A stretch of 64,000 nt of DNA from Escallonia rubra (taxonomy: Eukaryota; Streptophyta; Magnoliopsida; Escalloniales; Escalloniaceae). The position numbers and the translations under genes were made by a program. Shown here piece by piece: positions 12,684 to 23,000 of this stretch. The DNA lies in assembly GCA_033065855.1 (NCBI GenBank), contig JAVXUO010000055.1, positions 177,147-241,146 on the forward strand, written 5' to 3'. Position 1 is the stretch's first letter. The number at the start of each line of letters is the position of its first letter. A model generated the notes under the pieces. That model was not told the DNA's origin and made no database searches. It was given only the letters and a program-made list of their open reading frames with translations.

Positions 12684-13429
12684 TACTATATGTCTGGACG
12701 AGTACTCGGGCTTCTATGAGTTTCAGAAAATTTTGTTTACTGCTTCAATTGTGTCTCAAGTTTAGTAGAATATGTGTTGGCAAAATACTAACACGACATC
12801 TCTAGTGGATCATAATGATGGTGACATTAATTAGTTTCATTTCAACGCAAATAGTAAAGGTGAAAGAGAAATCTCAACTTCACTGTCAAAGAGAAATTTC
12901 AACTTCACTGCCCCTTTATGAAGTCAATCCGGAAGTTCAGCATGTTAGTACAGTTCCGAAGGTGCAAGCCCACATTAGAAAGTGCAAAATGAGAACATTG
13001 CCATGTAATTTGTAGCAGGGGAACTATGACTTAATTCAATCCGAATGTTTTACCAAGCCCAATCAAAATGCGGTACCGCGGTACCTTCCTGTAGCGTGTT
13101 TACGAGTCAATTTTCGGAGGTTTTGTGAGTGTTTACATCAGAAGTGCTCGACTGTTTTCCAAGTTTTATTCTGAACTACATATAAAATAAGGAAATAATG
13201 ACCTCTAATATGAAAGAGTTACCTCATACAATTCTTGTATTATAAGCTTTTTATTCGCTTATATGCCCACGAGACTCCAAAAAATTGAAAACGAATAGAG
13301 TTCTTCTACTGTGTCATAGACCAGAAATGGAAATAAAGGAGACGACTGGTCGAAGGTGAGACTGGTGTAAAAATGGTGATCTCACAGATGAGTTTGGTTT
13401 GCATCCAAAGAAGTCAGGGCAAAATCTTC
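12684..13429. other. Convergent intergenic region between gene 1 and MIA40
   Basis: The 746 bp should hold both 3' untranslated regions. It contains a 25-bp tandem duplication at 12863-12912 (aaagagaaatctcaacttca and its near copy) and a perfect 14-bp palindrome GGTACCGCGGTACC at 13072-13085. No other gene is seen; the + frame at 12815-13015 is translated from the small duplication and has no family signature. Confidence 0.6.
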
Positions 13430-16400
13430 CTAAAGCTTAGGCTTTGGACTAGGTGATTCAAGGGACCAAGTGGGAGGAATGATTTTGTACTCTTTGGTTG
13501 GCTTTTCCTCTTTCTTGACGACTTCCTCGTCCTCCAAAACGTCCTTCGAAAATGCAGTGGGATTAGCTTTGATACAACCCTGTAAAGCCACAAAAGGATG
13601 CACGCAATCTGATCCCTGCAAAAGCACAAAAAAGAACTAAATTACATGCAAATTCTATGTATTACACAAATTCCTAAACCAATGTTACTGATATAGTTCG
13701 TAGTAGAAGGCGCATTTCTATTTACTGGACCAACTATGCCAGAACGACGGCCAATTTTGGACTAAACCACAACATCGATCTCTTATGATTCAGATAAAAC
13801 TTAAACCGACATCGATCTCTTAATACCAACCTTTTCTTCAGCAGTGCTCTTAAGAAAACAAAGGAAAGCTTCTGAAAACTGGGTGCCGCATTGGCCACTC
13901 CGTAGGTGAGCTATACAAGGGCATTCTAATGCTTTCTGAGCCTTCGCATCAGGAGACTAAAATGGAGGCGGTCCAAGTTAGTTAAAAATCAAAGTATAAC
14001 ATCTCGAAATATGCATTAAAAACCATTGAGAATCTGAAGTTAACCAACCTCATTCTCACCATCATTCCCAAAAGCTGCAGCTTCTGCAAATCAGAGATAT
14101 TAAGATTAGTCAATTGTTGCGCTCCTTTCTAAGTTTAACTATCAGCTTCATGGGACACTGAGAATTGCTATAGTTTTATAAAGCATTTCTTTTTCTCCTT
14201 TTTAAGTAGAATATTTTCTTCCTTCCTTGAAACTAGGAATGTAAATGAACCGAGCCGTTCACGAACGGCTCGTGGTTCGTTCTCCTTAAAACTCGTTCGC
14301 GTTCGTTCATATAATATACGAACCGAACATGAACAAGTTTATAGAGCTCGTTTATTAAACGAGCCGAACATGAACACTCCAAAATGTTCGCAAACGTGTT
14401 CGCGAACAACTCGTCTAAATAATAAATCAATTATAATATATTTAAAAAATTAACATTTTCATAATCATACAACTTAATACTTTAAACTGAGGCCCTAAAG
14501 TTAATTAGCCCAAAACCCCAAGCCCATGGGATTAGCCCAATCTGTGAAGCCCAACATCTAAGAAACCCTAAGTATATAAACTAAAACCTAACTTAAACAC
14601 ATACAGGCCACTGCCGCGGCCGTCTACTCTCCATCCCTTTCCCGTCACACACGAACACACACACACCTCACAGATCGCACATACCCTCTCCACCCCGCCT
14701 CTCTCTCTCTCTCCCCCTCTCCACGCATGCACATCATGGCTTCGACGTCGTCTCCGCCTGTCTACGATGCCATCATCGCATCTCTTCGAAGTTCGAAGTC
14801 ATCATCTCGCCGTCGCATGTCTTTGAAGTTTTCATCTAACTGTCGCCGGCGTATTTCTTCGAAGTCATCATCTCCCCGTCGCCGACGCATGCATCAACAA
14901 CGCCATTTCTTTGTTTTCATCTCCAATAGATCAAGATCTCCAAGATTTTATTTAATTTGTAGTGTTTTATTCTGCATCCCTCTTATATATTCTATAATAT
15001 CGCTTTTAATTCATTTTAGCTTGATTAGATCGAAAGATTTGAGGATTTCCTTTTTGCAGATTTAGGGATTTAGGGATTTGTTGGATGTTGAACTCGAACA
15101 CGAGCCGAGTTTCGGAACTCGAGTTCGACTCGTATTGTTAAACGAGTCAAGCGAGTCGAGCCCGAGTTCTTCAGTCACGAACTCGAGCCGAGTTCGAACA
15201 TTGAATTTTTTGCTCTTAACGAACACGAGCCGAGCTCGAACATACCAAAAATTAAACGAACCGAGTTCGAACACACCCATATTCGGCTCGAACTCGGTTC
15301 GTATACAGCCCTACTTGAAATAAAGGAGACAGAAACAACATTCATTTGTGCAAAGGATGTACAATGCCTATAAATGACTTCCAAAAGAATAGGAAAGGGG
15401 GGCAGATGTCAATAATATGTGCAAAAAAGCCCCATGCTGGTTAGAAACTAATTGAAGAATCTAGAAAATAGCCGATGCTTTGACAAGTTCCACTCCAAGC
15501 TACTACTGAGTACTGTCCCTTCTACACCTTTAAAGTGACTTGCGTTGTGAATAACTACTCCCAAGGCAAAGACAACACTACCCCTCCAACCCCCACCCCT
15601 CTTTCTTCCAGCCAGACAACATAATAGCAAAGACAATCAGTTACACAGACCCACTTCTCCACCGTTGCAAGGCAACAAAAACCCGATGTCCCCAAACAAC
15701 AAAACCAAATCCAGAGCAATCCAAACGTAGATTGTTAGTATGCTCGTTCGTTGCATACACTAATATAGATTACATCAACTTTGCCTCATTCCATACAGAC
15801 AACTTTCGGAGGTGCAACAGAGAAGTTGAACTATGCAAATTTAAAGGATAAAGCCTAATAAACATGGGATTCAAACTTATCAATCTTCATGATTGCGATT
15901 GAGCACCTTTGAGTTCCGCAAAGGAAAGCATCCATAGAGTTCAAGGTTCACACCGAAGATTGTTTACCACTGATGTATCTCAAATTAGAGCATTCCTGTC
16001 AACCAATCTAGAGACTACACCTGCACTGGACCTTTACCACACCAATGATCTAAGCAAAAATGGCTTTTCGGTCCCAAACAATTTCTAGTACTCCTCCGTG
16101 AACTAATTAGATAGCCAATCACCTTACTGAACCATGTAGTTCCTATCCCAATGATAATAAACATGGCCTATCATATTCAAACCTCCATAAATAATAGCCC
16201 ACCAAATCTGTTAATAAACCTCGATTGATCTTATCCCTGACCAAAAACTTTTAGTTAAAGAGTAGACATGTTGTCTGACTAGAGAAAGTTATAGTTCATC
16301 TGTGAGACTGCCTCATACACATTGATGCCAAAGAAGTGGGTTCGCAGTCGACGTGAAGGTGCCACAAGGAATGCAGTCCGAGTTAGATGCCAAGTGTACT

Positions 16401-19400
16401 GATGTGGGACACAGCAAGGGTGGAGCAAGGGCAGAGACCAAGGGCTTCCCAGACAGAGCCTGAGGGTGGCAGTGCTGTGAGGACGACGACACAGGGTGAA
16501 TATACGACGGCAGTCAAAGTCCGATGCTTAGGTCCAGCGTTAGGGTCCGGCATCACGGTCCAATGTCAGGGTCCAATTGTGTTTCTCTCTCTAGAATTCC
16601 AGAGGATTTGGATTCTAGAGTGAGAAAGTGAAATTGTCAAATGAGGAAAATTCTCCCGCAAAATGAGTTCCAAAGTCCCCTATTTATAGGGAAAAGTGTG
16701 CCTGTGTCATCAGCTGACACGTGTCATCCCCTGGGAGTGACACGTCACCAAGGGGTCCAAAAATACTGGTTCTCCGCAGATTGTTGGATCGCATATTCAC
16801 CCGGCCTGCTCCTCACAGCGTTGCTCTGTCTGTCTGGAAAGACTGGCTCCCACAGCGTCGGTGTGGCCAGAGAACCCCTTGATCTAGCCACCAATCCAAG
16901 GCTCTTGCAGAATCCCACAAGCCTGGCAGCGGTGGGGAAGACCCGACGTCCAACTGCCAGGCGGACTAGGCGCGATGCCCTCCGGAGACCTGCTCTCGTC
17001 TCGGAGTGACCCGGGGGTCATAGTCCCTAGGGGTGCTGATGAAGCCCCTGGTGCCGGAGCACGTAGGCCAGTCACGCACACACCCTGGCGGAGATAGTGT
17101 CCCGGAGGAGCCGTCTATCTGGCGGGCCGAGGTAGCATCCCAGAGAAGCCGTCTACCTAGCAGAAGGGGAGTCTTCGTACCGGAGCACTTAGAGCTCCTT
17201 GGCGGAGATAGTATCCTGGAGGAGTCGCCTATCCCCGCGGGTGAGTCCTTGTGCCGGAGCACTCAGAGCGCGTCAAGGTAGCATCCCGGAGGAGCCGTCT
17301 ACCTAACGGGCTGAGGTAGCATCCCGGAGGAGCCGTCTACCTGGCGGAAGGGGAGTTGCAAAGCTCCCTGGCAGAAATAGTGTCCCGGAGGAGTCGCTTA
17401 TCCCGGAGGAGCCAGACACCTGACGGGCCGAGGTAGCATCCTGGAGGAGCAATCTACCTGGCGGAAGGGAAGTTGAAAAGCTCCCTGACAGAGATAGTGT
17501 CCCGGAGGAGTCGCCTATCTTTGCGGGATGCCGCACGCTCCGGAGAGTGGGTCGAAGCATGTTCCACGACCAAGGCAAGGTGTGCATGGTGTGGTGATAG
17601 GATGGACCAGCGCAAGGAACGTGGTAGTGTGACAAAGAGCCGGGGGCGCGAGACGCCTATCCCCGCGGGTGAGTCCTTGTACCGGAGCACTCAGAGCGCG
17701 TCAAGGTAGCATCCCGGAGGAGCCGTCTACCTAACGGGCCGAGGTAGCATCCCGGAGGAGCCGTCTACCTGGCGGAAGGGGAGTTGAAAAGCTCCCTGGC
17801 AGAAATAGTGTCCCGAAGGAGTCGCTTATCCCGGAGGAGCCAGACACCTGACGGGCCGAGGTAGCATCCTGGAGGAGCAATCTACCTGGCGGAAGGGAAG
17901 TTGAAAAGCTCCCTGGCAAAGATAGTGTCCCGGAGGAGTCGCCTATCTTTGCGGGATGCTGCACACTCCGGAGAATGGGTCGAATCATGTTCCACGACCA
18001 AGGCAAGGTGCGCATGGTGTGGTGATAGGATGGACCAGCGCAAGGAACGTGGTAGTGTGACAAAGAGCCGGGGGCGCGACTTTATCAGTTGTGCGGTGCA
18101 TGGGCGCGACAGAGTGTTGGAGACGGTGCGCGGCCGCGAGCGACGGTCGTAGCGGCGACGGCATGCGGCCACGAGCGACGGTCGTCGATCGTCAAAGTAG
18201 GTGGCCGACCCCCCTCGTCAAGGGAGGTGGCCGACCCCCCTCGTCATGGGAGGTGGCCGAGCACCCTCGTCAAGGGAGGTGGCCGACCCCTCTCGTCAAG
18301 GGGGTGGCCAACCCCCTTAAGGTGGGAGTCGCGCCAAGTCTACTTTTGTACATTTTTCTAAGTCTTGGTGGTGCCAAAGTCGCGTTGAATATGTGACGTG
18401 TCGCTCAAAACGGGACCCCTGGTGAGCCCTTGGGTGCGACCAAATTAGGTTGGGAACACACATTAACTCTTTATGCTTATATATATTTTTTCGTCGTCAT
18501 GCAGCAATTGCAAAAGGGACTTATAATAGATAGGAGGCTAGGAAGATGCTCTTAATTACTTTTTCTCCAACTAGACACCTAAGGGCCTCTCCTGCCTGTT
18601 AAGTGACTCTTAAGCCTTTCAATCATCCTATCCCACATATATTAAACAACTTAGAAGAGTCAATAAATGAACCTATACCGAAAGCCAAGGCAAAAATCCC
18701 TTTAGACAGACAAGTAAGAAGGTTTCATTGAACTATATTTTCTATCTTTTGTTCATGGGGTGGGCGATTGCACATCTAAATTTGTCAATACGGTAGAGTC
18801 ATAACCTTCAAACGGATTTGCTGCTGCTTTTGGTCGCGGACGCCAACGCAAAACTTGTGTAGGGGGTGGGGGGTCCCTTATCTCTCTAGTCTGCCCTGTG
18901 TATTTGTTTTGCAAGATCGTTGCTAAACATGCTATTAGCTTTAACTTTTTTAACTTCCAAGCATCAAACAAAAATAAAAGAGATAATAGTAGTTTAAAGG
19001 GTGAGCCTAGGAACGCTAATGTCACTCCATTGTGGGCCGGAGGTAATGAGTTTGATTCTCGGAAACAGCCTCTACGCCGCTTGAGTCGGGAGACGGCTGC
19101 GTGAATCAACCCTCCTTAGACCCTCGCAATGACTTAGAATATTTACGCAAAATTGGAACTATCAGATGGTTAAACACCTGTATATACACCTCTTTTGTTG
19201 CTAACGGGTAAGAAGGAAATCAGATTTATAGTGATACAAAATCCTCGAATAGGAGTAAACTGGGGTCAAACCAAACAATAAAGATACATCATGAACATGA
19301 GTAAAAAAGCAGGAAAAGAGAGAGAAAGAGAGAGGAACCAGAGATTAGGGATTCCAAAGAAGGCGGAGGCGGGGAGGAATTGTCACCGACAGAAGGTGCG

Positions 19401-19486
19401 CTGTAAGATGATGATGAGGATGAAGACCGCCCACCGCTTTGACTATCATCAACACCAGTAGCCTCGCCGCTCTGGACTTGCCCCAT
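13430..19486 (-). CDS. MIA40: Mitochondrial intermembrane space import and assembly protein 40 (four exons, 164 aa)
   Basis: Exons in gene order: 19486-19339, 14083-14049, 13956-13831, 13615-13430, with GT/AG introns and an intact frame. MIA40 oxidises cysteine-rich proteins entering the intermembrane space and works with ERV1. It shows the redox-active CPC motif at residues 73-75 (ALECPCIAHLRSG) and a twin CX9C fold (C84-X9-C94 and C107-X9-C117). The N-terminus MGQVQSGEA, with its Ser/Pro-rich linker and no presequence, matches the short plant form (about 160 aa), and so does the GSDCVHPFVALQGC core. The C-terminus is PKL, a possible weak PTS1; Arabidopsis MIA40, from memory, ends in SKL and is also peroxisomal. 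Exon 2 is only 35 nt and lies beyond a 5255-bp intron that is about two-thirds transposon sequence. Exons 2-4 contain no Met codon. The start is shared-promoter proximal, divergent from LIP1P. Confidence 0.95.
14234..15313. mobile_element. Non-autonomous hAT transposon (1080 bp) in MIA40 intron 1
   Basis: The left end reads TAGGAATGTAAATGAACCGA and the reverse complement of the right end reads TAGGGCTGTATACGAACCGA. An 8-bp target duplication flanks it with one mismatch (CTTGAAAC at 14226-14233, CTTGAAAT at 15314-15321). The terminal 100-200 bp at both ends are filled with gttcg/cgaac and gagccga motifs in opposite orientations, typical subterminal hAT repeats. No transposase is encoded. The interior carries a promoter-like module, listed separately, and a Ser/Arg-rich 112-codon + frame beginning at 14727. 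Confidence 0.88.
14507..14738 (+). promoter_or_regulatory. Promoter-like module inside the hAT element: four site II motifs, telo-box, TATA
   Basis: Four AGCCCA motifs (reverse of site II TGGGCT) start at 14507, 14521, 14534 and 14548, spaced 13-14 bp. They are followed by a telo-box AAACCCTAA (14563-14571), a TATATAA (14573-14579), a CT-rich leader (14630-14720), and ATG codons at 14727 and 14736. Site II plus telo-box is the known layout of plant ribosomal-protein and cell-growth promoters. A host promoter captured by the transposon is the inference. It points + , antisense to MIA40. Confidence 0.6.
15322..16317. other. MIA40 intron 1 sequence between hAT element and solo LTR
   Basis: About 1 kb of AT-rich intron. 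No protein family, inverted repeat or RNA gene was seen on either strand. Confidence 0.5.
17226..18079. repeat. 428-bp tandem duplication inside the solo LTR, itself built of short GC-rich repeats
   Basis: Unit 1 (17226-17653) and unit 2 (17654-18079) are nearly identical; gtgagtcctt recurs at 17241 and 17669 and cgggggcgcga at 17641 and 18069, exactly 428 bp apart. Inside each unit the block gaggtagcatcccggaggag and the variants cccggaggag and gtctacctggcgg recur many times at irregular short spacing. This region also shares the ggaacatg...cgacccactctccgg segment with the 29.2-29.5 kb repeat. Confidence 0.92.
18200..18315. repeat. 26-bp tandem repeat, about 4.5 copies
   Basis: Copies begin with aggtggccgacccccctcgt and end in caaggg or catggg, 26 bp each, with single-base differences. 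It lies in the distal U3 of the solo LTR. Confidence 0.88.
19000..19140 (+). mobile_element. tRNA-derived SINE remnant in MIA40 intron 1
   Basis: A tRNA-like head (ggtgagcctaggaacgc) is followed by a B-box-like gagtttgattctcg, then gaaacagcctct and ggctgcgtgaatcaaccctc, and finally agaccctcgcaatg. This is the arrangement of a widespread plant SINE whose body normally reads aggctgcgtacat...accctccc. The second copy in the window is at about 25340-25510 on the other strand. The exact ends and the target duplication were not resolved. Confidence 0.6.
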
Positions 19487-20019
19487 GTTTTTCTACTACT
19501 ACTACTGAATGTAACCACGCAGCTAGTAGTAGTACCCACCAAGTCCAACTCTAATGATGGTGCACCAGAGCAGCCTGAGCAAAGCAACAACAGCGTGAGA
19601 ATGGAGGACGGAAGAGGTTTTGCTACTACTAGTACTAGACTACTAGTGGTGGCCAAGTCTCCCTTTTTTGACCCTTGACTAGTAATGAAAATGGTAGATG
19701 AGCGCCCCCGGGTCTTATGGGTCGGGTTCAAGGCCCAGGCCGAACAGGCAGATCCATTTTCAAAACTGGGGCCCAGCTCGGCCTGCCAGTGCCAGTGAAG
19801 TGCCATCATCAACGGTGGTAGTTAATACTTACAGGCGAACAACCAACCAAAACTGAAAACTTTTGGACGGAGAAATCAAGGGAGGGAGGGCTGGCCCTGG
19901 GGGCATTTCTTTCCCTCTCTATATATATATGTAGCTCGTGGTGTAGTATTTGCTGTTGATTTTGATTGGGATCGTTAATAACGCAACGCAAGAGAGGCTG
20001 GAAAGGAAAGAGAAGAAAG
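19487..20019. promoter_or_regulatory. Bidirectional promoter between MIA40 and LIP1P
   Basis: The 533 bp separate two start codons pointing away from each other. Two site II elements, TGGGCC on the minus strand, lie at 19737-19732 and 19775-19770; these are TCP-factor sites common upstream of nuclear genes for organelle proteins. A TATATATATA stretch at about 19919-19930 sits roughly 90-100 bp before the LIP1P start and is its likely TATA box. No equally clear TATA was seen for MIA40. The block at 19711-19745 is GC-rich. Coordinated control of the two genes is inference. Confidence 0.65.
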
Positions 20020-23000
20020 ATGATTCAACAGTGGTTGCTGCCGTTGAAGCCTAGTGCACCCATCATCCCTTGCCTTTCTCCTTCTCCTTGTTGTTCCATC
20101 TCATCAACCCCATTTTCCCCGCGTCTTCGTACACCTAGTCATGGCTTGTCTGCCCCCGGACCTTGTTTTGTTATCAGGTGCGAATCAGCAGCGGCTTTCT
20201 CCTCCTCCTCCTCCTCCTCTTCTTCTTCTTCATCTACTTCTACATTAAAGAATGATAGCGGAACCGATTCGTTGACGCCGTATCCGGGGGGAATGGGGCC
20301 GTACACGGGGAGAGATCCGAGCGTGAAGAAGCCCGGGTGGCTGCGTCAGAGAGCCCCGCAAGGAGACAAATACGAGGAGGTGAAGCACTCCTTGTCCCGC
20401 CTCAAGCTCAACACCGTCTGCGAGGAAGCCCAGTGCCCCAACATTGGCGAGGTACTTTCACCCCGTTCCTCTTCTTTCCTCCTCCAATTACGTCTCTTGC
20501 CAATTCCAGTTATTTGTTGGCTTTTGTGTTTAATTCAAGATATATTAGCATTTCTTATCGATTTCTGGTATTCAAGCTCTTTTAACCTGTATATGGAATT
20601 CTTTTGGGCAGTGTTGGAATGGAGGTGGGGATGGCATTGCTACCGCGACAATTATGCTTCTTGGGGACACCTGCACGCGTGGCTGTCGGTTTTGTGCAGT
20701 GAAAACCAGTAGGAACCCTGCACCCCCTGATCCCATGGAACCCGAGAACACTGCCAAGGCTATCGCCAGTTGGGGGTACGTCCAAAAACAACTGCTTATA
20801 ATGTGTGTGTGTTTTTTTTTTGGTGGGGGTGTGTGTGTGTGTGGATCAACTATCTATGTGAGCTCTGTAACTGTTAAGCTTGGATATCCAAAGTTCATAT
20901 TTACATGCTGCAGCTCTGTAACTGTTAAGCTTGGATATCCAAAGTTCATATTTACATGCTGCATCCTACTTTACAAGTAAGATTGGTAAGACTTTGCATG
21001 GCTAACGCCTGCAGCTTCGCAAATTATGCGTGCATGCTATCTAGAAAACAAAGGAAAGGATCACAATTTTGCAAACCACAAATTTCTACAAGGTTCTATC
21101 AAATCAATAAGTATGAGAGGTGTAGAATGCATTAACCGTATGACTGAAATACAAATTGTTATTTTCTATTTCCTGCCCGTTCTTATCTCTTGTCTCAGCT
21201 CTAGCAGCATTTAGCTCTCATTTACTTGTTATTTAATCAGTCAGGGTGAGCACTTATAGTCCCAATCGAGTTTAAACTTCCAAATTGCCGATGTTGCACG
21301 CATTAGCCATGTCTCACCACCTCCACTCACCTCTCTTCCTTCATACCATTTGTAATCTAACATATGACATATTGCGGCCCTGTATGTCACCACATTTATA
21401 ATTTGCCTATGAGTTTTTTGTTATTTATTCTCGTCGTATTTGTTTTCAAGTCACTGTTTGTGAATGTATGGTAACTTCTTTGGAAGAAGGTGCTATTAAG
21501 GACTCTATTTTTGGTAATATTGTATGGTAAGTGTTTTCAGAAAATATTTTCATCCCTTTTAGTTTATAGTATTTTTGGATCGGTTTTCAAAGTTTTTTGC
21601 CTTTTATGCCCTTAGTTTTTAGAATGTAATGACTTTTTTGCCTTCTGTTTTCAACGGACCACATATCCAGACTTTATCTCTCCATTTAGTTTTCAAACTT
21701 TATCTCTCCATTTAGTGCCTTGTCTCCTCATATTCTCTCTCTCCCTCTTGTCCTCCCTCAACCAACACCACCACCACCAGGAGTGGCACAATCAGCCCAA
21801 GACAGCTACCACACCACTAAGACAGTCACTGTCATCACCAGAAATCGACATCAAACCCATGATAATCACCTGCAAGAAACTGATCCAGCCGATTGACTCC
21901 ACCGTCACTACTACCACCAACTATTGGCTCCACGAATACTACTACTAACTCCGCCACCATTAGTTGCCATGGTGGACAATGGTCGACAAGGTAGCCAACA
22001 CAGAGATTGCCATATGCCGGAGGTTCCAATTCAACCATCTTACATCTGCAGAAATCAGTCAAATCTCGATTGAGACGCGATGATCTATAGAAGTTCTGGA
22101 TCGATTTCTGTGTTTCTGCGCACACTCCTTTTTATGTGCGTAAAAGAGGTCAATGGACAGTGTGTCTTGTTGCTTGTGTGGCGGGTGGTGCTGCGATGGT
22201 TGGGAGGTGTCGGTTGGTGGCTGCAATGATATTTTGGTGGTTGTAGTTTGTCTAGTGGTGGTTTTTTATATGCGGTGCTGCAACGCTGCGGTGCTGGGGT
22301 GGTCGTTGTTGAATGGTGGGTGGTGCTGTGATGATTGGGGAGGTGGTTATGTGGTCGCTGTAGGCTGTTCAGTGGTGGTTGTTGGTTGGTAGGTGGTGCT
22401 GCGATGATTAGGGAGGTGGTTCGGTGGTGGCTGTAGGCTTTTCAGCGGTGGTTGTTGGTTGGTGGGTGGTGTGCGACAGTTGGGAAGGTGGTTTTAGGTT
22501 GTTCAGTGGTGGTCGGCGATTGTTGGATGGTTGCTATGGAGTGGTGTGGCCGGATTTTCTGGGGTTAGTGGGGTTGTGAAAGGTGAGGGATAGTAAGATT
22601 GCAGGTTTCTCTCTCCTTTGGCACCGCCTTATCCTTTGTCCCTGCAAACAGTAATTGAAAATGTTTTTTTAGTGTTTTTGAAGAATTGGGACCTATTAGG
22701 TGTTCTCTGAAATCGACTGTTGAAGAATGTCTTTGAAATCTTGTGAAACAAAATCTGCTGCCATATGTACGAATACGGTTTGTTTTTGTATTTGAAAACA
22801 CAAGACCAGAAACATGGCCTACAATTTTCAAGTAATCCAATTGTCAGTCACATAGCTTTACGAACTCCTAGTTTCCTATTAAATGGCGGTAAAGTGTTTT
22901 ATTTCTTAGAAATGCTTCTAAAGCAGATGTAGGGTGCTGTATCTTCCTTTACTTACCTTCCAGTTCAACTTTGTTTAGGTCCATTTCTTTGTATGCAATA

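Larger units (their letters stand above)
16323..18458 (-). mobile_element. Solo LTR (2136 bp) in MIA40 intron 1
   Basis: On the minus strand it runs TGTTCCCAACC to CTTTGGCATCA, i.e. 5'-TG...CA-3', flanked by a perfect 5-bp duplication CACAT (16318-16322 and 18459-18463). No second copy, primer site or internal region adjoins it, so it is most simply a solo LTR left by recombination. A TATA box TATAAATA lies on the minus strand at 16688-16681. The upstream U3-like part (16.7-18.4 kb) is GC-rich and full of tandem repeats. A diverged copy in the opposite orientation lies at about 28.5-30.34 kb, sharing the TATA region, the ctctagaattc block and the ggcatca end. The LTR promoter faces the same way as MIA40. 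The retrotransposon superfamily is unknown. Confidence 0.8.

Noticed and set aside
16387-18396. Several 60-120-aa frames on both strands in the repeat region
   Set aside because: They repeat the same peptides because the DNA is tandemly duplicated; they lie in a solo LTR in an intron and have no family signature.
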